Made by a program: the position numbers and the translations under genes. Shown here piece by piece: positions 48,719-57,999 of a stretch of DNA of 64,000 nt. Where the stretch lies: assembly GCA_965178585.1 (NCBI GenBank), contig OZ238267.1, positions 2,356,001 through 2,420,000 on the forward strand, given 5' to 3'. This stretch comes from Marifrigoribacter sp965178585 (GTDB lineage Bacteria; Bacteroidota; Bacteroidia; Flavobacteriales; Flavobacteriaceae). Each line of letters begins with the position of its first letter. Position 1 is the first letter of the stretch. Under the pieces are notes generated by a model. The model saw only the letters and a list, made by a program, of their open reading frames with translations. It did no database searches and had not been told where the DNA came from.

Positions 48719-50599
48719 ATGGAAACTTATATATTAAAATCTGCGGCTATTCTTACTTTATTCTATTTTGTTTATTTATTAGTATTAAGGAAGGACACTT
48801 TTTTTTCAGCAAATAGACATTATTTATTTGGAGGAATTATAGCATCAATAGTTTTACCATTTGTAATTTTTACGAATACTATTTATATAGATGCTCCATT
48901 AATTAATGAATTATCTAAAAGCCCTAATGAATCTGTTATAATTCCTATGGTTAATACAAACACCAATTCTATAGATTGGTTAACCATCATAACTATAATC
49001 TATTTATTAGGAATCTTGATAATGAGTATACGGTTTCTCAAACAATTCATTTCTTTATATTTATTAATTGCAAATCATCCTCAAAAAAAGTCAAATGGTT
49101 TTAGATTCGTTAAAGTAACTGAAAACATTACCCCTTTTTCATTTTTTAAATACATTGTTTATAACCCTAAAAAGCATACCGAAAGTGATTTAAAAATGAT
49201 ATTAAAACATGAGCAATCTCATGCTTCACAACATCATTCAGTTGACATTTTACTTTCTAATCTATTACTTATTGTACAATGGATGAATCCAGTTGCTTGG
49301 CTTTACAAAAAAAGTATAGAAGAAAACTTAGAGTTTATAGCAGATAGTGAAACAGTACAACAAATACCAAAAACAGAATACCAACTCACTTTATTGAAAA
49401 CTATTTCAATAGATAGTTTACAACCCATATTAGCAAATAACTTTTATCAATCATTAATTAAAAAACGAATTATTATGTTACACAAAAATCAATCATCAAG
49501 TAAAAAACAATGGAAATTATTAATCATTTTACCATTATTAGGAGTCTTTCTTTGGAGTTTTAATATAGAAGAAGAAATTAAATACAATGATTATTCTACT
49601 TCAGAAAATTTGGAAACTGTATCTTCTACTGTAAATATTACAAAAGAGGAAAAACCAATATTAGATATCTCTGAAAACAGTTTTTCAAAAAAAGTAAAAT
49701 CTGAAAACCCAAAATCTGGTTCTAATGTTATTTCTAAAAAGAATGAAAAAGCAATTATAGACAACAAAATAACTGTTACTGTCGACAAAAACACAACCGA
49801 TGAAGAATTAGAGAGCCTTAAAAAAATGTTTAAGGATGTTTATAAGGTAACCTTAAATTTCACAAATGTAAATAGAAATAGTTCTGGAGAAATTACTTCA
49901 ATAAATGTAACTATGACTTCTAAAAAATCCAATGCAAATTTTAATCAAAATGATGCGGAGGGAATTCACGAATTTATGATTTCCTATGATCAAAAGAAAG
50001 GGTCCATTGAAATTGGAAATTTCAAATCTCACGACATACATTACAAAACTAAAAGTGGAAATGAAGTTATTTACGAATTTGAGGATAACAACGGAGAAGT
50101 AAGTACTTGGACCTCTAAAGATGGAAAAACTGTAAAAAAAGGTAAAGGCAATTATGTTATCCATGAAGAGCATAGTGATGGTGAAGGAAATCATGAAATT
50201 AGAGTAATTTCTAGTTCTAATTCAGATTCAAATGTATGGGTTACGGATGAAGGAAATGTGATAAAGAAAGGATCTAAAACTATAATAGTTGAAAGAGATG
50301 AAGATCATGATGGAGACCAGGATGAAGAAAGCATGCTATTTATTAACAGGAATGCTGATCCAGATAAAGATTCTATTTTTATAGTAAAGGAATCTGAAGA
50401 CTCTATATTTCTTTCGGGTGATAAAGATAAAAAGCCAATAATTTTTATTGATGGAAAAAAATCTAACAGTAAAAAAATGGAAAAATTAGGAGGTAATTCC
50501 ATTGAAAAAGTCGAAATAATTAAAGGTGACAAAGCCATTGAGAAATATGGTGAAAAAGCAAAAAATGGTGTTATTTTAATTACAACAAAGAAGAATTAA
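48719..50599 (+). CDS. BlaR1-like M56 membrane metalloprotease with TonB-plug-like C-terminus
   Basis: I start at ATG 48719 (METYILKSAAILTLFYF), 1 base after the repressor stop. The 626-residue protein has four N-terminal helices around the M56 zinc site (LKHEQSHASQHHSVDILLSN with HExxH, and EENLEFIADSETVQQ), one helix near residue 265 (WKLLIILPLLGVFLWSF), and a long extracytoplasmic domain with repeated Gly/Asp/Ser-rich segments. The last 40 residues (GGNSIEKVEIIKGDKAIEKY and KAKNGVILITTKK) resemble the TonB-plug motif. There is no penicillin-binding sensor, so the signal is unlikely to be a beta-lactam. Confidence 0.9.
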   Translation: METYILKSAAILTLFYFVYLLVLRKDTFFSANRHYLFGGIIASIVLPFVIFTNTIYIDAPLINELSKSPNESVIIPMVNTNTNSIDWLTIITIIYLLGILIMSIRFLKQFISLYLLIANHPQKKSNGFRFVKVTENITPFSFFKYIVYNPKKHTESDLKMILKHEQSHASQHHSVDILLSNLLLIVQWMNPVAWLYKKSIEENLEFIADSETVQQIPKTEYQLTLLKTISIDSLQPILANNFYQSLIKKRIIMLHKNQSSSKKQWKLLIILPLLGVFLWSFNIEEEIKYNDYSTSENLETVSSTVNITKEEKPILDISENSFSKKVKSENPKSGSNVISKKNEKAIIDNKITVTVDKNTTDEELESLKKMFKDVYKVTLNFTNVNRNSSGEITSINVTMTSKKSNANFNQNDAEGIHEFMISYDQKKGSIEIGNFKSHDIHYKTKSGNEVIYEFEDNNGEVSTWTSKDGKTVKKGKGNYVIHEEHSDGEGNHEIRVISSSNSDSNVWVTDEGNVIKKGSKTIIVERDEDHDGDQDEESMLFINRNADPDKDSIFIVKESEDSIFLSGDKDKKPIIFIDGKKSNSKKMEKLGGNSIEKVEIIKGDKAIEKYGEKAKNGVILITTKKN

Positions 50600-50615
50600 C
50601 ACAACCAAAATTAGA

Positions 50616-50650
50616 AAAGTCTCATTCTTTATTTATTAGAATGGGACTTT
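50616..50650 (+). terminator. Terminator of the BlaI-M56 operon
   Basis: AAAGTCTCATTCT pairs with AGAATGGGACTTT (one G-U pair) around a 9-base loop, followed by a T run of seven. Confidence 0.85.
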
Positions 50651-50671
50651 TTTTATTTGTATTTTTAAAAA

Positions 50672-50827
50672 ATGAAATCATTTTACAAATCTTTAGCTAA
50701 AATCAACAAGGCAATACTTCCTAGCTTTACCAAACAACGATTGGATTTAAGTAAAGCAAAAAAATGGCAAATGGCTTTATTTGGCTATCGCATTTGGGTT
50801 ACTAAAAGAGCTTTGGATTGCAAATAA
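50672..50827 (+). CDS. Small basic protein, 51 aa (flavobacterial conserved, mislabelled SsrA-binding)
   Basis: A 51-residue Lys-rich ORF (MKSFYKSLAKINKAILPSFT ... ALFGYRIWVTKRALDCK) lies between the M56 terminator and the YwqK gene. Its pattern, a KSLAKINKAILPS start and an aromatic-rich YRIWVTKRALD end, is a conserved small protein found widely in Flavobacteriaceae and sometimes carelessly labelled SsrA-binding protein. It has no SmpB fold and SmpB itself is about 150 residues. Function unknown. Confidence 0.7.
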   Translation: MKSFYKSLAKINKAILPSFTKQRLDLSKAKKWQMALFGYRIWVTKRALDCK

Positions 50828-50858
50828 TTTTTTATTTTTACCAAAAAAATATTAAACA

Positions 50859-51410
50859 ATGAACAAGAATTTAATATTATTATTATTACCCATATTTCTA
50901 ATTGGATGTAAACAAAAGGAAGAAAAGCCGAATAATACTAGTGATGTTACAATAAACAATAAATCATTATTTACAATTGATTCTACTACTTCAAATAACT
51001 CATATAATTATGATGAAATTATGAGCATTAACAAATTAGTATATCTTAAAAAAGATTCAACTTTAGTTACTGGAAAAATAAATAATTATTATGATAATGG
51101 TCAAGTTAAACAATTAAAAACTTTCAAGGATGGAAAATTAGATGGGCTTCGCAAAGTATGGTATGAAAATGGACAATTAATGCAAGAAGGAACATTTAAA
51201 AATGGGAAAATTGAAGGAACAAGAAGCCTCTGGTTCGATACTGGTGAATTAAAAGCAGAAGGAACCTATAAGGATGGTAATTTAGATGGCTACAAAAAAC
51301 AATGGTATAAAAACGGTCAACTAAAGTCTGAAACTAACTACAAACAAGGTAAGCTTAACGGTGTTACCAAACAATATACTGAAGACGGTCAATTAAAAGA
51401 AGAAAAATAA
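50859..51410 (+). CDS. YwqK/MORN-variant repeat lipoprotein
   Basis: The 183-residue lipoprotein (LLPIFLIGCKQKEEKP) has five tandem MORN-variant repeats of about 23 residues, e.g. YENGQLMQEGTFKNGKIEGT and WYKNGQLKSETNYKQGKLNG. The repeats probably form an extended beta-hairpin surface. Related proteins are labelled toxin-antitoxin YwqK-family antitoxins, but there is no toxin gene beside it, so that label should not be read as function. Confidence 0.85.
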   Translation: MNKNLILLLLPIFLIGCKQKEEKPNNTSDVTINNKSLFTIDSTTSNNSYNYDEIMSINKLVYLKKDSTLVTGKINNYYDNGQVKQLKTFKDGKLDGLRKVWYENGQLMQEGTFKNGKIEGTRSLWFDTGELKAEGTYKDGNLDGYKKQWYKNGQLKSETNYKQGKLNGVTKQYTEDGQLKEEK

Positions 51411-51465
51411 AATAAAAAAACGGTAAAATCATTAATATTGATTTATTCTTCTAATTCCAAAATAA

Positions 51466-51497
51466 AAAAAGGAGTTACATAAATGTAACTCCTTTTT
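51466..51497. terminator. Bidirectional terminator
   Basis: GGAGTTACAT and ATGTAACTCC (51471-51480 and 51483-51492) form a perfect stem extended by five A/T pairs. It separates the plus-strand YwqK gene and the minus-strand tRNA-Arg, serving both. Confidence 0.9.
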
Positions 51498-51504
51498 GTT
51501 AATG

Positions 51505-51578
51505 TGACCACGGCAGGATTCAAACCTGCAACCTCCTGAGCCGTAATCAGGTGCGCTATTCAGTTGCGCCACGTGGCC
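51505..51578 (-). tRNA. tRNA-Arg (anticodon ACG)
   Basis: The 74-base gene folds as a standard cloverleaf: acceptor GGCCACG with CGTGGTC (one G-U), discriminator A, T-arm containing GGTTTGAATCC, and anticodon loop TTACGGC giving anticodon ACG (read CGN as inosine-modified). CCA is not encoded. It is transcribed toward the YwqK terminator. Confidence 0.95.
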
Positions 51579-51650
51579 GTTATTGGGCTGCAAATATAAA
51601 AATATATTGTTGATAATCTAATTAAAAAACTTAAAATTTTACTTTAGAAA

Positions 51651-51926
51651 TTAGACAATTTCAGCACTTAAATCTGCTTGAAGTAATTGAGTACACCGTG
51701 GTTTTAAATCTTCGTATGAACCAGTTTTAACAGTACACTTTCCTTTATAGTGCACTATTATCGAACATTGTTCAGCTTGCTCTAAAGTATGACCACAAAC
51801 ATGTATTAATGTTTCTACTACATGATCAAAGGTATTTACGTCGTCGTTAAAGAGAACTATTTGATGTTCGTTAGCTTCCTTTTCAGCAACATCTGTTTCT
51901 TCTTGTATTTTTTCTTTTATTCCCAT
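51651..51926 (-). CDS. clpS: ATP-dependent Clp protease adaptor ClpS
   Basis: I start at ATG 51926 (MGIKEKIQEETDVAEKEANE), which gives 91 residues and avoids overlap with prmA, whose stop is at 51949. The core HQIVLFNDDVNTFDHVVETL and HYKGKCTVKTGSYEDLKPRC are the ClpS hallmarks. It delivers N-degron substrates to ClpAP. The gene is last in the order tpiA, prmA, clpS. Confidence 0.95.
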   Translation of the reverse strand: MGIKEKIQEETDVAEKEANEHQIVLFNDDVNTFDHVVETLIHVCGHTLEQAEQCSIIVHYKGKCTVKTGSYEDLKPRCTQLLQADLSAEIV

Positions 51927-51948
51927 AAAAAATAAACCTTCTTCTATT

Positions 51949-52782
51949 TTATTTTCTAAATTTTGCCGCAATCCAGTTATTGCGTTCTTTATTTTCAACG
52001 AAAGTTAATCCCAAATTATTACAAGTATCGGTTATTAAATGCAAATCTTCTTTATAAAACCCACTTAAATATAAGGTTCCATTTTCATTTAAGCTATTTG
52101 AATAAATTTCCATATCCTGCAACAGAATATTCCTATTGATATTTGCAATGATAACATCGTATGTTTTTCCATCAAAAAATGAAGCATCTCCTTTATAAAC
52201 TGAAATATTTTCACATTGGTTTCGCTCTACATTTTCTACTGAATTTTCATAACACCATTCATCGATATCAACTGCGTCCAAATTTTCAGCTCCATTCATT
52301 TCAGCTAAAATTGCTAAAACTGCTGTACCACAGCCCATATCCATTACCGATTTACCTTTAAAATCATTCTCTAATATATACTGAAGCATCATAAAAGTAG
52401 TTTCATGATGGCCTGTTCCAAAAGACATTTTTGGTTCTATTATAATTTCATATTTCACATTAAAAGGTGGGTGAAATGGAGCTCGTAAAGCACACTCTCC
52501 ATTAACTTCAATAGGGTTAAAATTCTTTTCCCATTCTGAATTCCAATTCACTTGTGGAATTTCAGTAACGACATATGTAATTTTAAATTCTGAAGAATTT
52601 AATATTTGAACCTCATCTATTAATTTTGAATTGAGTTCTTCTTTTTGAATATATGCTTTTAGTCCAGTATCCGTTTCTGTAAAACTTTCAAAATTTAATT
52701 CCCCTAATTGCGCTATTAAAATTTCGGAAGCGGGTTGTAAAGGTGTTATCGTAAAGTGATATTCGATATAAATTTGTGACAT
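51949..52782 (-). CDS. prmA: Ribosomal protein L11 methyltransferase
   Basis: The 277-residue protein has an N-terminal substrate domain and a SAM-dependent methyltransferase domain: GTGHHETTFMMLQYI, VMDMGCGTAVLAILAEM, DIDEWCYENSVENVERN and the NINRNILLQDM motif. It trimethylates L11 of the ribosome. It lies 1 base after tpiA and 22 bases before clpS. Confidence 0.95.
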   Translation of the reverse strand: MSQIYIEYHFTITPLQPASEILIAQLGELNFESFTETDTGLKAYIQKEELNSKLIDEVQILNSSEFKITYVVTEIPQVNWNSEWEKNFNPIEVNGECALRAPFHPPFNVKYEIIIEPKMSFGTGHHETTFMMLQYILENDFKGKSVMDMGCGTAVLAILAEMNGAENLDAVDIDEWCYENSVENVERNQCENISVYKGDASFFDGKTYDVIIANINRNILLQDMEIYSNSLNENGTLYLSGFYKEDLHLITDTCNNLGLTFVENKERNNWIAAKFRK

Positions 52783-52783
52783 A

Positions 52784-53533
52784 TTAAAACGCGTTCACTA
52801 TTGCCATAAAATTATCTGCATTTAAAGCAGCTCCTCCAATTAGTCCTCCATCTACATCTTTCTTTCCAAATATCTCTTTAGCATTATCAGGCTTTACACT
52901 TCCTCCATAAAGGATTGACACTTCTTCTGAAATAAATGAGTTGTAATGTTTTTCAACCAACCCACGGATAAAAGCATGCATTTCTTGTGCTTGTTCTGGA
53001 CTTGCTGTTTGTCCTGTGCCTATTGCCCAAACAGGCTCGTAAGCTAAAACCATTGTATTCCAATTCTCTTTTTCTAAATGAAACAATGCATTTTTTATCT
53101 GTCTTTCAACTACCTTAAAATGATTATCAGTACTTCTATCTTCCCATTTTTCGCCAAAGCAAAAAATTATTCTCATATTCACTTCTAAAGCCTTATCAAC
53201 TTTTTGTTTTAATAATTCATCATCTTCATTAAAATATTCACGGCGTTCACTATGTCCTAAAATTACCGTATTAACTCCTACACTCTTTAACATTGCTGCC
53301 GAAATCTCACCTGTATATGCTCCATCATCTGCAAAATGCATGTTTTGAGCGGCCACTTTAATACTGGATTCTTTTAATAATTTTGATGCTTCCAACAAAT
53401 TAACAAATGTAGGAGCAACTATTACCTCAGCACTCGAGGTTTGTTTCTTTTCTATTAGTTCGGTAATCAATGTCTTTGTTGCTGCCAAATCATTGTTCAT
53501 TTTCCAATTTCCCGCTACTATATTTTTTCTCAT
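52784..53533 (-). CDS. tpiA: Triosephosphate isomerase
   Basis: The 249-residue enzyme has all hallmarks: AGNWKMNND at the N-terminus, catalytic His in VILGHSERREYFNED, catalytic Glu in VLAYEPVWAIGTGQTA, and phosphate loop SILYGGSVKPDNAKE with GLIGGAALNADNF. It interconverts DHAP and GAP. It is co-transcribed with prmA and clpS. Confidence 0.97.
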   Translation of the reverse strand: MRKNIVAGNWKMNNDLAATKTLITELIEKKQTSSAEVIVAPTFVNLLEASKLLKESSIKVAAQNMHFADDGAYTGEISAAMLKSVGVNTVILGHSERREYFNEDDELLKQKVDKALEVNMRIIFCFGEKWEDRSTDNHFKVVERQIKNALFHLEKENWNTMVLAYEPVWAIGTGQTASPEQAQEMHAFIRGLVEKHYNSFISEEVSILYGGSVKPDNAKEIFGKKDVDGGLIGGAALNADNFMAIVNAF

Positions 53534-53569
53534 ATTTATTTTTCTTATATGATTTTAATAAAATTTAAA

Positions 53570-54643
53570 TCAAACTCTAATTTTTGGATCTAGCCATCCA
53601 TAAATAACATCTACAAAAATATTAATTATAATAAATAACGAAGCTATTACAATTACAGCTCCCATTATTACAGGTAAATCTAATGTATTTAAAGCATCTA
53701 CAATTTCTTTCCCTAAACCGTTCCATCCAAAAATAAACTCTACGAAAACTGCACCAGCAAGCATCGAAGCAAACCATCCAGACACCGCTGTCACTACTGG
53801 ATTCATTGCATTTTTTAAGGCATGTTTTCTAATAATTGTGAACTCACTTAATCCCTTTGCTTTTGCAGTTCTAATATAATCGGTACTTAAAACTTCTAAT
53901 AACGAGTTTCTCATTAACTGACTCACTACAGCTAAGGGTCTAATTCCTAAAACCACAGCTGGAAGTATTAAATTTTTCCATTGAATATAGGCCCCATTAC
54001 CAAAATCATCAACTTCATATAAACTTCCTGTCATATTTAATCCCGTGTAATTATGAAGTAAAAAACCAAATATCCATGCAAACAAAATTGCACTAAAAAA
54101 GGAAGGGACACTCATCCCAAAAGTACTTATTAATTGTATTAATTTATCAATCCAAGTATCTTTATATTTTGCAGAAATGATTCCTAAAAAAATTCCAAAA
54201 ACCATAGCAATAGTTATGGATGAAACTGCTAATACAAATGTATTGGGTAACGTTTCTGAAATTACAGTACTCACCTTCTTTCCGTTTTTCTGAAAAGATT
54301 CTCTTAAATAGGGTGCTTTTAAAACTATTTTTCTTTCTGAAACAGTGAACAAAACAATTCCATTATATTTTTTTTCTGAATAAAATGTATAATCATCTTC
54401 GTTTACACTATGTATCGACAAAGGAGAAAGGTCATTTAAATAATAAACATATTGTTTCCCAAGTGGCTGATCAAAACCATATTTCTTTTTTACAATAGCA
54501 ACTTGTTCTGCGGTTTCATTTTGACCTAACATCATTCTGGCTGGATCACCAGGTAGGATATTAAACAATAAAAAAATAACAGTTACAACTCCAAAAAGTG
54601 TAAGAAAAGCATATCCTATTTTTTGAAGCAAATAACCAATCAC
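53570..54643 (-). CDS. ABC transporter permease (DppB/OppB-like), alone
   Basis: The 357-residue membrane protein has an N-terminal helix ending FNILPGDPARMMLGQNETAE, which is the OppB/DppB start signature, and the permease core with EAA-like loop (STDYIRTAKAKGLSEFTIIR). It is one permease of a peptide-type importer, but no partner permease, ATPases or binding protein gene is within this window. It overlaps the upstream gene by 1 base and may associate with subunits encoded elsewhere. Confidence 0.88.
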   Translation of the reverse strand: MIGYLLQKIGYAFLTLFGVVTVIFLLFNILPGDPARMMLGQNETAEQVAIVKKKYGFDQPLGKQYVYYLNDLSPLSIHSVNEDDYTFYSEKKYNGIVLFTVSERKIVLKAPYLRESFQKNGKKVSTVISETLPNTFVLAVSSITIAMVFGIFLGIISAKYKDTWIDKLIQLISTFGMSVPSFFSAILFAWIFGFLLHNYTGLNMTGSLYEVDDFGNGAYIQWKNLILPAVVLGIRPLAVVSQLMRNSLLEVLSTDYIRTAKAKGLSEFTIIRKHALKNAMNPVVTAVSGWFASMLAGAVFVEFIFGWNGLGKEIVDALNTLDLPVIMGAVIVIASLFIIINIFVDVIYGWLDPKIRV

Positions 54644-55746
54644 TATTTATTATTTGTTAGCTTTAAATTAGATGCATCGTTCCAATGCAGTTTTTGCATG
54701 ACAGTTCCACTTTGTAACTCCATTAATGATGGATTGCTACGTATAATTGTTTTCAAGGCAGTTTCATCACAAAAGTAGAAATCAAAATTAAGATTATGTT
54801 CTTTTGTAAGAGCTTCAGTTACTTCTGGACTAGAAGCTGAAAGACCAATAACCTTATAACCGTTTTCTAAAGCCTTATCTGTAGCGGTTTTAATATTTGC
54901 AAACCCTTCTGTTTCAGAATTACTAATACTATATGCTACTACTACAATAAGGTTTTTTTCATTTAAAAGGTCTGAAGAAAAATCCTCTCCATCGCGTTCC
55001 ATAGTAAAATCATGGATTGGAGGTTCATACCCTTCTTGAATCATTATAGTCTCTACCGTATACTCACCTTCTTCCTTAGGGAAATCTCCATTAGTCACTA
55101 CTACTTTTTCAGCTCCATTATGTGTAAAAGTCCAATGGTATTCAAAAATAGGCTGTGCAGCATTTGGTGGATAAGACATACCTTCTGTAATATTAGCACC
55201 TATTTTATAAGGTCTAAAATCTACAACTGGCAAGTGTTGTAACACATAATAACCAAACGCCATACAAGCTATAAAAGAAGCGTATACTACTATTTTACGG
55301 CCGTTTGAGGTAAAAATGGGTTTTATATAATCTCTTCCAAAATATATTACCGCCAAAAATACTAATAACACGATATCTTTTGTAAATGATCCCCAAGGTG
55401 TTAGTTTAATAGCGTCTCCAAAACAACCACAATCGGTTACTTTATTAAAATATGCAGAATAAAAAGTTAAGAATGTAAAAAAGACGATCATTAATATAGA
55501 ACTCCAAATTGTAAACCTTTTTGCATATCCTAGAAGAAGCATCACTCCTAGCATTACTTCAAATATTACAACAAAAATGGCAATTAATAAAGCAAATGGA
55601 ATAAACACTTCAAGGTTTAAAACATCTGGAGCAAAGTAATCTTTAAGTTTAAACGAAAAACCAACGGGGTCATTAAGTTTTATTAATCCACTAATAATAA
55701 ATAATACACCTACTAAAATCCTGGAAAGGTTGACTATTTGTTTCAT
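54643..55746 (-). CDS. DoxX/MauE-like membrane protein (BT_3928 family)
   Basis: The 367-residue protein has an N-terminal four-helix membrane part (residues 1-150: SRILVGVLFIISGLIKLNDP, and DCGCFGDAIKLTPWG at 105-120), then an extracytoplasmic domain with a thioredoxin-fold-like region (VVVAYSISNSETEGFANIKT and GLSASSPEVTEALTKEHN). It is a redox-type DoxX/MauE fusion of the BT_3928 family. Role unknown, likely in thiol redox chemistry of the envelope. Conserved beside DUF1599. Confidence 0.85.
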   Translation of the reverse strand: MKQIVNLSRILVGVLFIISGLIKLNDPVGFSFKLKDYFAPDVLNLEVFIPFALLIAIFVVIFEVMLGVMLLLGYAKRFTIWSSILMIVFFTFLTFYSAYFNKVTDCGCFGDAIKLTPWGSFTKDIVLLVFLAVIYFGRDYIKPIFTSNGRKIVVYASFIACMAFGYYVLQHLPVVDFRPYKIGANITEGMSYPPNAAQPIFEYHWTFTHNGAEKVVVTNGDFPKEEGEYTVETIMIQEGYEPPIHDFTMERDGEDFSSDLLNEKNLIVVVAYSISNSETEGFANIKTATDKALENGYKVIGLSASSPEVTEALTKEHNLNFDFYFCDETALKTIIRSNPSLMELQSGTVMQKLHWNDASNLKLTNNK

Positions 55747-55767
55747 AATTTATTTTTTTTATCAGCT

Positions 55768-56310
55768 TTATTTTTCTTCCTCTAAAAGTATTAGAGCAAA
55801 AATTGCATAATTAATCATATCCTGATAATTGGCATCAATACCTTCAGATACTAATGTTTTTCCCATATTATCTTCAATCTGTTTTACTCTTAGCAGTTTT
55901 TGTAAAATTAAATCGGTAAGAGAACTTACCCTCATATCTCTCCAAGCCTCGCCATAATCATGGTTTTTATCCATCATTAATTGCTTGGTTATATTCACGT
56001 TTTTATCATATTCTTCAACAGATTGTTCCAAATTAATATCTGGTTGTTCTACAACGCCTAATTCTAATTGAATCAATGCCATTATAGAATAGTTAATTAT
56101 ACCAATAAACTCACTTACCTGGCCTTCATCTACTTTTTGCACCTCATTTTGCTGTAATCCTCTAATCCGTTGTGTTTTAATAAATATTTGATCGGTTAAA
56201 GATGGCAAACGAAGTATTCTCCAAGCACTACCGTAGTCTTTCATTTTATTGATAAACAAGCTTCTACAAGTTTCTATAATTTTATCGTATTGTTTTGATG
56301 TATCTGCCAT
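55768..56310 (-). CDS. DUF1599 protein (tandem duplicated domain)
   Basis: The 180-residue protein consists of two homologous halves: MKDYGSAWRILRLPSLTDQI near residue 22 and NHDYGEAWRDMRVSSLTDLI near residue 118, each with I(L/K)xKxxRxxxxE after it. This tandem is the DUF1599 family, possibly nucleotide-related all-alpha domains; function not established. It is divergent from folP and upstream of the BT_3928 gene. Confidence 0.85.
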   Translation of the reverse strand: MADTSKQYDKIIETCRSLFINKMKDYGSAWRILRLPSLTDQIFIKTQRIRGLQQNEVQKVDEGQVSEFIGIINYSIMALIQLELGVVEQPDINLEQSVEEYDKNVNITKQLMMDKNHDYGEAWRDMRVSSLTDLILQKLLRVKQIEDNMGKTLVSEGIDANYQDMINYAIFALILLEEEK

Positions 56311-56362
56311 TAGGTCTGTAAGATTTTCCGTAAATTTCGCTTAAATAAATCAATTTAAAAAA

Positions 56363-57193
56363 TTGAAAACAATTAATTGTAAAGGAAACCTCATCGATTT
56401 ATCAACACCCAAAGTAATGGGTATTATAAATTTAACTCCAGATTCGTTTTATGACGGTGGAAAATTAACTTCAGAAAAACAAATGCTACAACAAGCTGAA
56501 AAAATGCTTACCGATGGCGCAACGTTTTTAGATTTAGGCGGATACAGCTCCAGACCAGGCGCTAAATTTGTTTCTACTAAAGAAGAATTAGATCGAGTAT
56601 TACCCGTAGTCTCAATTTTAATGAAGGAGTTTCCTAAAGCACTTTTATCTATTGACACTTTTAGAAGTGAAGTAGCAAATGAATGTATAAATGCTGGAGC
56701 TTCAATAATTAATGATATCTCTGCTGGAAAATTGGACGAGCAGATGTTTAAAATTATTGCTCATCATCAAGTTCCTTACATTATGATGCATATGCGAGGA
56801 ACTCCTGAAACTATGATGCAAGACACTCATTACAATAATTTAACAAAAGAAATTATTTATTATTTTTCTGAAAGAATTGCAGAAGCTAGATCTTTTGGAA
56901 TTAACGATGTAATTGTTGATCCTGGTTTTGGATTTTCAAAAACGATGGAACAAAATTATGAGCTATTTAACGATTTAGATTTTTTAAAAACCTTAAACTT
57001 TCCATTTTTAGTTGGAATATCTAGAAAGTCGATGATTCAGAAAAAATTACAAGTCTCAGCTGAAGATTCATTAAACGGATCCACAGCATTGCATGCAATA
57101 GCCATTCAAAAAGGAGCATCCATACTTCGTGTACATGATGTAAAAGAAGCTTTTGAGACGATTAGTCTATTACAAAATTTGAAGTTTCATTAA
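56363..57193 (+). CDS. folP: Dihydropteroate synthase
   Basis: The 276-residue TIM-barrel enzyme has VMGIINLTPDSFYDGG, LDLGGYSSRPGAKFVS (pterin and pABA loops) and IVDPGFGFSKTMEQN. It makes dihydropteroate in folate biosynthesis and is the sulfonamide target. It is 32 bases upstream of cdaA, a common Bacteroidota pairing. Confidence 0.95.
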   Translation: MKTINCKGNLIDLSTPKVMGIINLTPDSFYDGGKLTSEKQMLQQAEKMLTDGATFLDLGGYSSRPGAKFVSTKEELDRVLPVVSILMKEFPKALLSIDTFRSEVANECINAGASIINDISAGKLDEQMFKIIAHHQVPYIMMHMRGTPETMMQDTHYNNLTKEIIYYFSERIAEARSFGINDVIVDPGFGFSKTMEQNYELFNDLDFLKTLNFPFLVGISRKSMIQKKLQVSAEDSLNGSTALHAIAIQKGASILRVHDVKEAFETISLLQNLKFH

Positions 57194-57225
57194 TTAAAAC
57201 TATTTTTACAAAAAGCACAAACCCA

Positions 57226-57999
57226 TTGGAATTATTAGACATTAGAATCATAGACATCGTTGATATTGTCCTCGTTGCATTTCTTTTATATTACACCTAC
57301 AAATTAATAAAAGGAACCGTTGCCATTAATATTTTTATTGGAATTGTAATAATTTATGCCATCTGGAAGGTTACTGAACTTTTAGAAATGGAAATGCTAA
57401 GTAAAATCCTAGGAGGTTTTCTAGGAGTTGGAATGGTAGCTTTGGTGGTGGTTTTTCAACAAGAAATCAGACGGTTTCTATTAATGTTAGGGTCAACAAA
57501 TTTTAGAGCTCGAAAAAAATTCTTCAAACAATTTCGAAATTCTACCGATTCAAAATTAATACCAACTATTGAGGCGGTTACACTTGCTTGTAAAAGAATG
57601 AGTAAAACCAAAACAGGAGCTCTAATTGTTTTTAAAAGAAATAATAGCTTGGATTTTGTTAAAAGTACTGGTGATGTAATGAATATTGAAGTAAACCAAC
57701 CCATTATAGAAAGTATTTTTTATAAAAACAGTCCATTGCATGATGGCGCTACATTAATAGAAGAAAATATTATTACTGCCACTCGAGTAGTTTTACCAGT
57801 AACTAATGACAACGATATTCCTGAGCGATTTGGTCTAAGACATAGAGCTGCCGTAAGCATCACAGAAAAAACCGATGCCGTTTGTATTACTGTTTCTGAA
57901 GAAAGTGGTCAAATTTCATATATAAAAGATGGAAACTTTGTATTGTTTGATGACACAGAAGATTTAAATGAATTACTAGAAAAGGACTTACACGACTAA
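57226..57999 (+). CDS. cdaA: Diadenylate cyclase CdaA
   Basis: The 257-residue protein has three N-terminal helices (DIVDIVLVAFLLYYTYKLIK through VVFQQEIRRFLLML) and the DAC domain with DGATLIEENIITATRVVLPV and RFGLRHRAAVSITEKTDAV (DGA and RHR motifs). It makes cyclic di-AMP, controlling osmotic and wall homeostasis. Start is TTG (57226); MELLDIRIID aligns with family starts. It is convergent with the ABC exporter, overlapping by 4 bases. Confidence 0.95.
   Translation: MELLDIRIIDIVDIVLVAFLLYYTYKLIKGTVAINIFIGIVIIYAIWKVTELLEMEMLSKILGGFLGVGMVALVVVFQQEIRRFLLMLGSTNFRARKKFFKQFRNSTDSKLIPTIEAVTLACKRMSKTKTGALIVFKRNNSLDFVKSTGDVMNIEVNQPIIESIFYKNSPLHDGATLIEENIITATRVVLPVTNDNDIPERFGLRHRAAVSITEKTDAVCITVSEESGQISYIKDGNFVLFDDTEDLNELLEKDLHD

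Noticed and set aside
50859..51410. Toxin-antitoxin antitoxin (YwqK)
   Set aside because: MORN-variant repeats with a lipoprotein signal and no toxin gene alongside; the label is a database habit.
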